64,000 nucleotides of DNA from G965267605 sp965267605 (GTDB lineage Bacteria > Bacteroidota > Bacteroidia > Flavobacteriales_E > Vicingaceae). Under the pieces are notes generated by a model that was not told where the DNA came from, ran no database searches, and worked only from the letters and a program-made list of their open reading frames with translations. How positions within the stretch are numbered: the stretch's first letter is position 1; every line of letters starts with the position of its first letter. The stretch covers positions 3,596,001-3,660,000 of the forward strand of contig OZ254088.1 of NCBI GenBank assembly GCA_965267605.1. The letters are read 5' to 3'. The position numbers were made by a program, and so were the translations under genes. Shown one piece after another: positions 15,562 through 23,363 of this stretch.

Positions 15562-17204
15562 AAAGAAAGCTTAAAATATTTATCACCGGAACGTTGATCG
15601 TTGCGTTTGGTGCAATCTCGTTTAGTTTCTCAGACAAGTATTTCGAGATTTCGAAGAACCTCGACATTTTCGCCTCTCTCTACAGGGAGTTGAACACCTA
15701 TTATGTAGACGAGACTGAACCAGGTGAGTTGATGAAGATCGGTATTGATGCGATGCTGAAATCACTCGATCCTTACACCACTTACATTCCAGAATCTCAG
15801 ATGGAGGATTACAAGATCATGACCACTGGGCAGTATGGAGGAATCGGTGCAATCATTCAAAGAAGGAATGACCACGTAATGATCTCAGAACCCTATAAAG
15901 GATTTGGTGCAGACCAGGCTGGGTTGAAGGCTGGAGATATCATACTTGAGATCAATGGGAAGAGCATGAAAGGGAAGAACACATCAGATGTTCGTGAGAT
16001 ACTGATCGGAGAGCCGAACACGAAGATTTCCATGAAGATCAAGAGAGATGGTGAGGAGTTCATGAAAGAGGTTACGAGGCTTGAAGTGAAGATCAAGGAT
16101 GTTCCATATTACGGTTTTATTGAAGACAAAGTAGGGTACATCAAGCTTACCGGATTTACAAGTAGCGCCAGTAAGGAAACGAGAGAAGCACTTGAGAAAC
16201 TCAAGGCTGATGGCGCAACTTCCGTTGTGTTTGACCTGAGAGGTAACGGTGGAGGTCTGCTCCGCGAAGCGGTGAACATTGTGAACCTTTTCGTTCCTAA
16301 AGGAAGTCCGGTGGTAAGTACCAAAGGAAGAATTCAGGAGTGGGACAGGACGCACAAAGCATTGAACATGCCCGTTGATCTTGAGATGCCAATGGCGGTA
16401 TTGATTGACGATGGTTCAGCTTCAGCGGCTGAGATTGTATCCGGTTCTCTTCAGGATTATGACAGAGGTGTGCTTATCGGTGAGAACAGTTTCGGTAAAG
16501 GGTTGGTTCAACAGCCAAGACCACTGTCTTATAATTCTACACTGAAGGTTACTGTAGCGAAGTACTACATTCCGAGTGGACGCTGCATTCAGCGTTTGGA
16601 CTATAGCCACAAGGATGCGAGCGGTAAAGCGGAAAAAGTTCCGGATTCGTTGAAGACAAAGTTTCAAACCGTGAACAACAAGAGAACTGTTGTAGATGGT
16701 GAAGGAATTACACCTGATATAGATGCGGAGCAACCAACGATCAGTATGTTGTTGGTGAGTCTGTACAGGAAGAACCTGATCTTCGATTACGCTACCAAAT
16801 ATCAGCGTGAGCATAAGGAAGTAGCTAGTGCCAAGGATTTCAGATTATCGGATAACGACTTTGAAGACTTCCTAAAGTTCATTGAAGGCAAGGATTACAA
16901 TTATGTAACCGGTACAGAGCGTGAGCTTGAGAAGTTGGTTGAGGCAGCCAAAGAAGAGAGGTACTACGATGATTCAAGCGCGGAGTTCAAGGCACTTGAA
17001 AAAGCCATCAAAGAGAAAAAGAAAGACGATGCACGTAAGTTCAAGGATGAGATCAAGATTGCCCTTGAAGATGAGATCGTTACGCGTTATTACTACAGAG
17101 AGGGTTTGATTCAGCATGGACTTCACAAAGACCTTGTAGTTCGAAAAGCAGTAGATGTTCTTAAGGATAAAGCACGTTATGATAGTATCTTAGCAGGTAA
17201 GTAA
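15558..17204 (+). CDS. S41-family C-terminal processing peptidase
   Basis: A 548-residue protease with an N-terminal membrane/signal segment (residues about 7-27). A PDZ domain (about residues 85-175, with YGGIGAIIQ and GLKAGDIILEING) precedes the S41 core. S287 in DDGSASAAEIVSG is the predicted nucleophile and the lysine in NSFGKGLVQ its general base; VVFDLRGNGGGLL is the usual substrate-side motif. The C-terminal about 130 residues are helical and charged. Such proteases act in the periplasm on C-terminal tails of envelope proteins. The 4-base overlap with rnpA is conserved in the phylum. Confidence 0.93.
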   Translation: MKRKLKIFITGTLIVAFGAISFSFSDKYFEISKNLDIFASLYRELNTYYVDETEPGELMKIGIDAMLKSLDPYTTYIPESQMEDYKIMTTGQYGGIGAIIQRRNDHVMISEPYKGFGADQAGLKAGDIILEINGKSMKGKNTSDVREILIGEPNTKISMKIKRDGEEFMKEVTRLEVKIKDVPYYGFIEDKVGYIKLTGFTSSASKETREALEKLKADGATSVVFDLRGNGGGLLREAVNIVNLFVPKGSPVVSTKGRIQEWDRTHKALNMPVDLEMPMAVLIDDGSASAAEIVSGSLQDYDRGVLIGENSFGKGLVQQPRPLSYNSTLKVTVAKYYIPSGRCIQRLDYSHKDASGKAEKVPDSLKTKFQTVNNKRTVVDGEGITPDIDAEQPTISMLLVSLYRKNLIFDYATKYQREHKEVASAKDFRLSDNDFEDFLKFIEGKDYNYVTGTERELEKLVEAAKEERYYDDSSAEFKALEKAIKEKKKDDARKFKDEIKIALEDEIVTRYYYREGLIQHGLHKDLVVRKAVDVLKDKARYDSILAGK

Positions 17205-17224
17205 GCTACTGCTTCACCTGCTCC

Positions 17225-18832
17225 ATGATAGATAAACGTCTTCTCCGTAGTATCCGCAGGCCCAAGAACCTCTATTTTCTTGGACTGCTGCTCATCGCAT
17301 TTAGTTTACCGCTTTCCAAGTTTGGTTTAAGTGTGGGTCAGTTCATGATCATTGGTGCTTGGTTTCTAACGGGTAAGATCATCAGTGGTTTCAGGAAGTT
17401 CTTTACCAATAAGCTGGCCGTGCTGGTTGCTGGTATGTGGGTTGTGCATGCCATTGGGCTACTATGGACAGAGGATTTTGAGTACGCGCTCAATGACATG
17501 CGTGTTAAGCTGCCTTTGTTGGTGCTGCCCATTGTTTGCACAGCAGGTCCGCCAATCAATATGAAACGCTTCAATTATGTGCTCAAGGCGTTTATTCTGG
17601 CAGTGGTGATCGGTTCTGTTTTTGGGGTTTTGAAGTACACTGGATTGTACGGTGAACCGCCATTGGACAAAAGAGAATTATCGGTATTCATATCCCATAT
17701 CAGGTTCGGATTAATGGTATGCCTGGCCGCACTTTCTTCCTTTGTGATCTTTAAGCGTTCCCATCGGGTTAGGTTCATCTGGTTGGTGTTTGGAGCTTGG
17801 CTGGTGGCGTATACATTGCTTTTCGGATCGTTTACCGGACTTTCCATGATCTTCCTTGCTGGTACCTTGTACTTGCTGTATCTGGCCTTTCAAAGAAACC
17901 TCAGTTCCAGAAAACGAATGACTTCGTTGATCGCGGCAGTAGTAGTCACTCTCCTTCCAGGTGCATTGATATATACAAGTATCAACGAGTTTTATGAAGA
18001 GAAGAACAGAGAACCGTTGGAGATCAAACTTGCTACGGGCAATGGCGAGCGTTACTATCACGATACCACTTCTGCCTACGCTGAGTTAAAGGAGAATGGG
18101 TATTACATCTGGAGAAATGTGGCGTGGAAAGAATTGGAACTAAGTTGGAATCAGCGCAGTGAACTAATGTTCAAGGGCAAAGACAGGAAGAACCAAAACA
18201 TGGATGCAACGGTGGTCCGGTACATTACCTCTAAGGGGTGGTATAAGGATGCCAATGCGGTGAAGAGTCTTTCCGATGAGGAGATCAGGGCTATTGAAAA
18301 TGGGGTGGCCAACGAACGGTATTTAAGAGAGGACCCTATCAGATTGAGGGTACACAAGATCATTTGGGAGTTTGATAATTATGCCAATGGGGGCGATTTC
18401 AATGGCCATTCATTGGTTCTGCGATGGGTGTATTGGAAAACAGCCTGGCACATTTTCAAGGAACATTGGATATATGGTGTAGGAACAGGTGATGTTCAGG
18501 CGGCTTTCGACAATGCCTATGCTAAGAACGATTACAATCTCCAGGAGGAATATAAGGTGAGGGCGCACCAGCAGTACCTTACCTTCGGACTTACCTTCGG
18601 TGTAATAGGATTACTCTACTTCTTACTGACGTTGTTTATACCCATGATCCGGAATACCGAGAAGTCTTTCTATGCAGCTTTCATCATTATTGTAATGTGT
18701 TCAATGCTGACAGAGGATACCTTAGAGACGCAGATCGGATGTACATTCTACGCCTTCTTTAACTCTATCGTGCTCTTTTCACTGATCCGCAGCCGCGTCT
18801 ACCTGAAAGGCTTCCAGAAGAACAAGGAGTAA
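17225..18832 (+). CDS. O-antigen ligase (WaaL/Wzy_C) family membrane protein
   Basis: A 535-residue polytopic protein with about ten membrane helices and one large periplasmic loop (roughly residues 255-420). The Wzy_C-type region is recognised by IYGVGTGDVQAAF, then RAHQQYLTFGLTFGVIGLLYFL, where family members carry H-N/Q-x-(Y/F)-L. These enzymes transfer or polymerise lipid-linked glycans; which one applies here cannot be told. Its last 54 bases overlap the convergent glycosyltransferase gene, itself a surface-glycan enzyme. Confidence 0.85.
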   Translation: MIDKRLLRSIRRPKNLYFLGLLLIAFSLPLSKFGLSVGQFMIIGAWFLTGKIISGFRKFFTNKLAVLVAGMWVVHAIGLLWTEDFEYALNDMRVKLPLLVLPIVCTAGPPINMKRFNYVLKAFILAVVIGSVFGVLKYTGLYGEPPLDKRELSVFISHIRFGLMVCLAALSSFVIFKRSHRVRFIWLVFGAWLVAYTLLFGSFTGLSMIFLAGTLYLLYLAFQRNLSSRKRMTSLIAAVVVTLLPGALIYTSINEFYEEKNREPLEIKLATGNGERYYHDTTSAYAELKENGYYIWRNVAWKELELSWNQRSELMFKGKDRKNQNMDATVVRYITSKGWYKDANAVKSLSDEEIRAIENGVANERYLREDPIRLRVHKIIWEFDNYANGGDFNGHSLVLRWVYWKTAWHIFKEHWIYGVGTGDVQAAFDNAYAKNDYNLQEEYKVRAHQQYLTFGLTFGVIGLLYFLLTLFIPMIRNTEKSFYAAFIIIVMCSMLTEDTLETQIGCTFYAFFNSIVLFSLIRSRVYLKGFQKNKE

Positions 18833-19795
18833 CTGCTCTGGTGTAATGTTCTCTACCAATTTGTCTTCATATTCAGGAGTGGTAGCTTTTTCGGATGGCG
18901 AAACAATATGAGTGTGTGGACCAATCGGTTGCCATCTTCCTGGATGAATGGGCCTTCTGTTGGAGAATACCCCAAAGGTCTTCGCACCAGAAACCGAAGC
19001 AATGTGTAGCGGTCCGGTACTGGCAGCCAATATGCCATCGCAATGACCCAGAAATCCAATGAGTTCTTCAAGCGATAATTTTCCTGTGAGGTCAATGGCA
19101 CCTTCAAGGTTGGTCTTCGATTTGATCATTTGCCCCTCATCTTCGGTTCCGGTAATGAACACTCTAAACCATGAAGGGGGCAGTAATTGGATCAATTGCT
19201 GGTAATGTGCCAATGGCCACTCAACGGCACTTCCTTTAGATTTAGGATGGAAGACCAAGTTGATCCTGTCTGCACTGGCTTGTGCGATGAGCTCGTCAGT
19301 ACATTGGGCATTTTCCCAACCCAGGTAACCATGCAGTTCATGTAGTTCTGGAATGGATGATACCCCAAATGGTTCCAGCATCTTAACGTTGAGCTGTGCC
19401 TCGTGGAGTTGTGATTTTTTTCGTGTGAAGTTCAATTTGTGATTAACCAGTCCCAGATGCATAATCTTTCTGATGGTACCGATGCGATGCTGGACGCCAG
19501 CCTTGAGTGCGGCCCGTGCAATGGCCCTGTTGGGAAACACGTGAACGATACAATCCGCATCAATATCTGAAAGGAGGGTGGCTATCTGTTCAACGGAACC
19601 ATCTGTCTGATCGATATCCGCAAAAGCATCAACATGGCTACAACGTGCCACCACTGGTTGGGTATAAGTTCTACCTAAGAAAGTGATTTTAATATCCGGA
19701 AAAGTGGCTTTAAGAATACCAGCCATTGGCAACGTAAGGATAACGTCACCTATGCTATCGGTGCGACTGATAATAACATGCTTTGGAGTAATCAT
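18779..19795 (-). CDS. Glycosyltransferase family 9 (heptosyltransferase-like)
   Basis: A 338-residue GT-B fold enzyme. I start at the ATG at 19795 because ITPKHVIISRTDSIGDVILTLP is the standard beginning; a frame from 19819 adds eight residues. Donor-site features are HPKSKGSAVEWPLAHYQQL and the C-terminal ASTGPLHIASVSGAKTFGVF with HPGRW. Family members add heptose to lipopolysaccharide inner core, though Bacteroidota enzymes may use other sugars. The 3' end overlaps the O-antigen ligase gene by 54 bases in convergent orientation, which is unusual. Confidence 0.9.
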   Translation of the reverse strand: MITPKHVIISRTDSIGDVILTLPMAGILKATFPDIKITFLGRTYTQPVVARCSHVDAFADIDQTDGSVEQIATLLSDIDADCIVHVFPNRAIARAALKAGVQHRIGTIRKIMHLGLVNHKLNFTRKKSQLHEAQLNVKMLEPFGVSSIPELHELHGYLGWENAQCTDELIAQASADRINLVFHPKSKGSAVEWPLAHYQQLIQLLPPSWFRVFITGTEDEGQMIKSKTNLEGAIDLTGKLSLEELIGFLGHCDGILAASTGPLHIASVSGAKTFGVFSNRRPIHPGRWQPIGPHTHIVSPSEKATTPEYEDKLVENITPEQLLLVLLEAFQVDAAADQ

Positions 19796-19837
19796 GCTAA
19801 GCGAATATACGGAACGCACCCAGTTATCAAATTGGTA

Positions 19838-19845
19838 TAAATTTG
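19838..19845 (+). promoter_or_regulatory. -7 box of the arsenic operon
   Basis: TAAATTTG is an exact TAnnTTTG match. No TTTG is visible at the -33 distance. Transcription would start near 19850, just upstream of the operator palindrome. Confidence 0.5.
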
Positions 19846-19859
19846 CGGAGATAATTATT

Positions 19860-19886
19860 TAATCGTATTTTTACGATATACGATTA
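19860..19886 (+). promoter_or_regulatory. Candidate ArsR operator
   Basis: TAATCGTA (19860-19867) and TACGATTA (19879-19886) form a perfect 8-bp inverted repeat with an 11-base centre that holds another ACGAT. The right arm ends on the A of the arsR ATG. Position between the -7 box and the gene suits autorepression by ArsR. Confidence 0.6.
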
Positions 19887-20221
19887 TGGCAGTAAGCAAA
19901 GCACATAAGTTCGATCAACGGCAGAACACGGTGGCCAAGATAGCAAAGGCACTTTCGCACCCGGCACGGGTAGCGATTATACAGCATATTGCTTCGCGCT
20001 CATCTTGTATTTGTAACGATTTGGTCGAAGAACTTCCGCTTTCGCAATCTACCATTTCGCAACATTTAAACGAGTTAAAAAAGGCGGGTCTGATCAAAGG
20101 AGAGGTTGATGGCCCCAAAATATGTTACTGCATAGACACTGAAGTTTGGGAAGAGGCCAGAGAAGTCCTGGAGACTTTCTTCGTCCGCAACGAACCAGGC
20201 TGTGGTGACGAGTGCTGCTAA
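19886..20221 (+). CDS. arsR: ArsR-family metalloregulator
   Basis: A 111-residue winged-helix repressor. The helix-turn-helix (about residues 45-70) reads CNDLVEELPLSQSTISQHLNELKKAGLI. Inducer-binding candidates are the cysteines just before it (SSCICND) and the C-terminal CGDECC. Members of this family leave DNA when As(III) binds cysteine thiols. The gene heads a tight four-gene arsenic operon and has a palindromic operator on its own start codon. Confidence 0.9.
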   Translation: MAVSKAHKFDQRQNTVAKIAKALSHPARVAIIQHIASRSSCICNDLVEELPLSQSTISQHLNELKKAGLIKGEVDGPKICYCIDTEVWEEAREVLETFFVRNEPGCGDECC

Positions 20222-20231
20222 AATTAAGATC

Positions 20232-20738
20232 ATGAGTTATCCTAGAATGCACGTGAGTCTGTACGTTCACAACATCGCTGAGACGGTAAATTTCTATTCG
20301 TTGCTTTTCGGAAAACCAGCCGATAAGATCAAAGATGGTTACGCCAAGTACATTCTTGACAAGCCAAGTCTGATCATCTCCTTCGTAGAGAATAGCGAAA
20401 GGGTTTCTGAGAACTTTGGCCATCTGGGGATACAAGTCGAAACGGTGGAAGAGATGCATGAGCGTCTGGACCGGGTAAAAAATTCCGGTTTGAAGACCAA
20501 AGAAGAGATGGGAACCAACTGTTGCTACGCGCAACAGGATAAATTCTGGGTTGAAGATCCAAATGGTGTGCAATGGGAGATCTACTATTTCCATCAGGAT
20601 GTGGAGTTCAATGATCCACGGTACACGGATGGTTCCGAAGAGGTGTGCTGTGCGCCATCTCACAACACCAAAAAGAAAGTTGCGTTAGCTGATCTTGCTA
20701 CTGCGGAGTCTTGTGATCCTGAATCTGGTTGTTGCTGA
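20232..20738 (+). CDS. arsI: ArsI/CadI-family vicinal-oxygen-chelate metalloenzyme
   Basis: A 168-residue protein from the ATG at 20232. It has two beta-alpha-beta-beta-beta modules of the glyoxalase/extradiol dioxygenase superfamily. Metal ligands expected from ArsI are present: H7, H64 and E116, plus the vicinal pair C97-C98 (GTNCCYA) that binds trivalent organoarsenicals in ArsI. The C-terminal tail holds further cysteines (EVCC, SGCC). ArsI breaks the carbon-arsenic bond of methylarsonous compounds; CadI homologues are only known as cadmium/arsenic inducible. The organoarsenical lyase role is likely but unproven. Its stop overlaps the arsC start (TGATG). Confidence 0.85.
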   Translation: MSYPRMHVSLYVHNIAETVNFYSLLFGKPADKIKDGYAKYILDKPSLIISFVENSERVSENFGHLGIQVETVEEMHERLDRVKNSGLKTKEEMGTNCCYAQQDKFWVEDPNGVQWEIYYFHQDVEFNDPRYTDGSEEVCCAPSHNTKKKVALADLATAESCDPESGCC

Positions 20739-21151
20739 TGAATATTCTGGTTCTCTGTACCGGTAACTCGTGTAGAAGTCAAATACTACACGGATACCTG
20801 AAGACCTTGTCTCCAGAAGGATGGACAATCTATAGTGCTGGGGTAGAAACACATGGTGTAAACCCATTGGCTATTAAAGTCATGATGGAGGCTGGTATCG
20901 ATATTTCAGATCATACCAGCGATCATATAGATGATTTCAAGGACGTGAATTTTAAGTATATGATTACAGTTTGCGATCATGCCAGGGAAACTTGCCCATG
21001 GATTCCTTCTGATGCAGAAGTAATTCATCATTCGTTTACGGATCCAGCAAAGGCTGAAGGAACTGAAGACGAAATATGGAGTGAGTTTCGAGTGGTTAGA
21101 GACCAGATCGGAGCGTTTGCTGAAGAGTTCGTTGCTGCGAAGTTGCTATGA
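20738..21151 (+). CDS. arsC: Thioredoxin-coupled arsenate reductase (LMW-PTP fold)
   Basis: A 137-residue enzyme reducing As(V) to As(III). The start at 20738 places the P-loop at C7-TGNSC-R13, and the redox relay cysteines are C79 and C86 in TVCDHARETCP, matching the C10/C82/C89 set of S. aureus ArsC. The aspartate in FTDPA (about residue 103) is the general acid. It overlaps the upstream gene by one base and the aquaporin by four (ATGA), so the operon is translationally coupled. Confidence 0.92.
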   Translation: MNILVLCTGNSCRSQILHGYLKTLSPEGWTIYSAGVETHGVNPLAIKVMMEAGIDISDHTSDHIDDFKDVNFKYMITVCDHARETCPWIPSDAEVIHHSFTDPAKAEGTEDEIWSEFRVVRDQIGAFAEEFVAAKLL

Positions 21152-21894
21152 TCAAGATCTTTTTCGGAGAAGTTTTAGGAACCACCTTGTTGGTTGGACT
21201 GGGGTGCTATGGGATCGTAGCGAGTTTTGCCCACGGAATTCCTTTGTATGGTGTTGCGTTGCATTGGGGGGCAGCAGTAGCACTTGCAATCATTGCGTTT
21301 CACAAACTTTCAGGGGTCCATCTAAATCCTGCCGTGAGTTTGGCTTTTCTGGTATTGAAAAAGTGTACGCTCAGACAATTCATATTTATGATTGTTGGGC
21401 AATATATCGGAGCCATCATCGGGGGAGCGATCGTTTACCTGCTTGTTTCACAAACGCTTGGGGGACTTACAGGCGACACCAGCAGGATTCTCGCTGAATC
21501 TTTCCCAAATGAGGTAGTTGAGCTGGCTACATGGAAAGCATATTTCTATGAAGCCACGGGAACATTTTTACTGGTGGGTACTGTTTTGATCGTAGCCAGC
21601 ATGAAAGGAAATCCCTGGCTTGCAGCAATTGTAGTTCCCGTTGTATTGGTTCTCTTAATCATTTGGATAGCACCTTTCACGCAGGCAGGCTTAAACCCTG
21701 CGCGAGACATTGGCCCCAGATTGGTTGCCTATTTTACAGCATGGCCCGCTGATTCGTTTCGGAACGGGATACATGTATTAGGAGTCTATACCATTGGGCC
21801 TTGTGTAGGAAGCTTGGTGGCAGTTCTTGTATATCGCGCGGTGCAACGTATCTTTCAATCTTCAGTACACAATGAAAATATCAGAAAAGCATAA
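21148..21894 (+). CDS. MIP/aquaporin channel in the arsenic operon
   Basis: A 248-residue channel with six membrane helices and two half-helix motifs, N60-P-A in HLNPAV and N183-P-A-R186 in GLNPARDIG. Its 4-base overlap with arsC places it where an As(III) efflux pump (ArsB or Acr3) normally sits. By analogy with AqpS of Sinorhizobium meliloti, arsenite made by ArsC could leave down its gradient through this channel. The channel class (water versus glycerol type) cannot be settled by eye. Confidence 0.88.
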   Translation: MIKIFFGEVLGTTLLVGLGCYGIVASFAHGIPLYGVALHWGAAVALAIIAFHKLSGVHLNPAVSLAFLVLKKCTLRQFIFMIVGQYIGAIIGGAIVYLLVSQTLGGLTGDTSRILAESFPNEVVELATWKAYFYEATGTFLLVGTVLIVASMKGNPWLAAIVVPVVLVLLIIWIAPFTQAGLNPARDIGPRLVAYFTAWPADSFRNGIHVLGVYTIGPCVGSLVAVLVYRAVQRIFQSSVHNENIRKA

Positions 21895-22219
21895 GGACTT
21901 TTTCGAACAAGTATACCAGGTGGTGCGTTTGATTCCGGAGGGTAGAGTGACCAATTACGGTGCGATAGCGAAGTATTTGGGCGCTGCAAGAAGTTCAAGA
22001 ATGGTTGGATGGGCCATGAACGGAAGCCACACACAAAGCGAACCTGTACCGGCCCATCGTGTTGTAAATCGATTGGGAATGCTAACTGGCAAACATCATT
22101 TTTCTGATCCAACCGCTATGCAGCGGGCGTTGGAAAAAGAAGGCATTGAAGTAGTGGAAGATCGGGTGGTGAAATTCAAAGAAGTGTTCTGGGACCCGGC
22201 ACAGGAGCTGGTTTTGTAA
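21872..22219 (+). CDS. Alkyltransferase-like protein (MGMT family without active cysteine)
   Basis: A 115-residue protein starting at the ATG at 21872, inside the aquaporin 3' end (23-base overlap). It matches the MGMT DNA-binding domain: YQVVRLIPEGRVTNYGAIAKYLG with winged helix, then GWAMNGSH. The active-site PCHR of O6-alkylguanine transferases is P60-A-H-R63 here, so methyl transfer is impossible. Alkyltransferase-like proteins instead bind O6-alkylguanine and hand it to nucleotide excision repair. Whether it belongs functionally to the arsenic operon or is only cotranscribed is unclear. Confidence 0.85.
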   Translation: MKISEKHKDFFEQVYQVVRLIPEGRVTNYGAIAKYLGAARSSRMVGWAMNGSHTQSEPVPAHRVVNRLGMLTGKHHFSDPTAMQRALEKEGIEVVEDRVVKFKEVFWDPAQELVL

Positions 22220-22241
22220 TATTGAAGATAATTTAGACGCT

Positions 22242-23363
22242 ATGAATACGGAAGACATTAAGCGGGCACTGTCATATGTGATGGACCCTGATGCCAAACA
22301 AGACATTGTAGCGATGGGTGCGGTAAAGAACTTAAACGTTGAAGGGAATAAGGTCAGCGTGGAGGTTGAAATTTCGAATCCTTCCATGCATGCACGTAAG
22401 GCGATGCAGGAAGCTTGTGAGCACAACCTGAAGCGTTTCCTTGGTGATGAGGTAGAAACGGAAGTAACGGTTATCGCCAGGAGAGACCCTAATCTTCCAC
22501 CTGAGACAAAGAATCCGTTACCGGATGTCAAGAACATCATTGCAATCGCTTCTGGTAAAGGTGGGGTTGGGAAATCTACCATTGCTTCCAATGTGGCGGT
22601 ATCATTGGCTCAAAAGGGATTTAAAGTTGGATTGGTAGATGCAGACATTTATGGTCCCAGTATGCCCAAGATGTTTGATGTTGAACTGGAGAAGCCAAAA
22701 GTTTCCGAGGTAAACGGACGGAAACTGATCACTCCGGTTGAAGCGCATGGCGTGAAGATATTATCAATAGGGTTCTTTGCGGAAGCAACACAGGCGGTGG
22801 TGTGGAGAGGTCCAATGGCCAGCAAGGCGTTAAATCAAATGTTCACAGATACCAACTGGGGTGAATTGGATTTCATGATCATTGACCTTCCACCGGGAAC
22901 TGGAGATATCCATTTATCTCTGGTGCAGGGTGTTCCTGTTACAGGTGCGGTTGTGGTTAGTACGCCTCAGGATGTAGCCATAGCCGATGTCAAGAAAGCC
23001 ATCGGGATGTTTGACCTTCCGCAGGTGAATGTTCCGGTATTGGGCCTGGTGGAAAACATGGCGTATTTCACTCCCGCGGAGCTTCCAGACAACAAGTATT
23101 ACCTCTTTGGTGAGAATGGCGTGAAGATGTACTGCGAACAAGCGGAGCTTGATTTCCTCGGTGAGATCCCGATTGTGCAAAGTGTGCGTGAAGCGGGTGA
23201 TGCTGGTAGACCAGCCGTCCTTCAGGAGGATACACCTCAGGCAAAGGCGTTTACAACCTTAACTGAAAACGTTGTTGAGAAAGTAGTGCAGCGTAACAAG
23301 AACCTGAGTCCGACCGAGATCGTTCAGATCACAACAATGGCGGGCTGTTCTGCTGTGAACTGA
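22242..23363 (+). CDS. mrp: Mrp/ApbC-type iron-sulfur cluster carrier ATPase
   Basis: A 373-residue protein. The N-terminal MIP18/DUF59 domain covers about residues 1-85, then a deviant Walker A GKGGVGKST (about 105-113), DADIYGPSMPKM, and IIDLPPGTGDIHLSL. These P-loop ATPases carry Fe-S clusters to target proteins. The CxxC found in E. coli Mrp after ENM is absent: here VENMAYFTPAELPDNKYYLFG follows, which I recall as normal for Bacteroidota. The NifU-domain gene that often accompanies it is 3.5 kb downstream, beyond a three-gene cassette. Confidence 0.94.
   Translation: MNTEDIKRALSYVMDPDAKQDIVAMGAVKNLNVEGNKVSVEVEISNPSMHARKAMQEACEHNLKRFLGDEVETEVTVIARRDPNLPPETKNPLPDVKNIIAIASGKGGVGKSTIASNVAVSLAQKGFKVGLVDADIYGPSMPKMFDVELEKPKVSEVNGRKLITPVEAHGVKILSIGFFAEATQAVVWRGPMASKALNQMFTDTNWGELDFMIIDLPPGTGDIHLSLVQGVPVTGAVVVSTPQDVAIADVKKAIGMFDLPQVNVPVLGLVENMAYFTPAELPDNKYYLFGENGVKMYCEQAELDFLGEIPIVQSVREAGDAGRPAVLQEDTPQAKAFTTLTENVVEKVVQRNKNLSPTEIVQITTMAGCSAVN

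Noticed and set aside
20094..20663. 189-codon frame antisense to arsR/arsI
   Set aside because: Covered by two genes with intact catalytic residues on the plus strand.
21081..21497. 138-codon frame overlapping the aquaporin gene
   Set aside because: Cys/Trp/Arg-rich shifted reading of a real six-helix channel.
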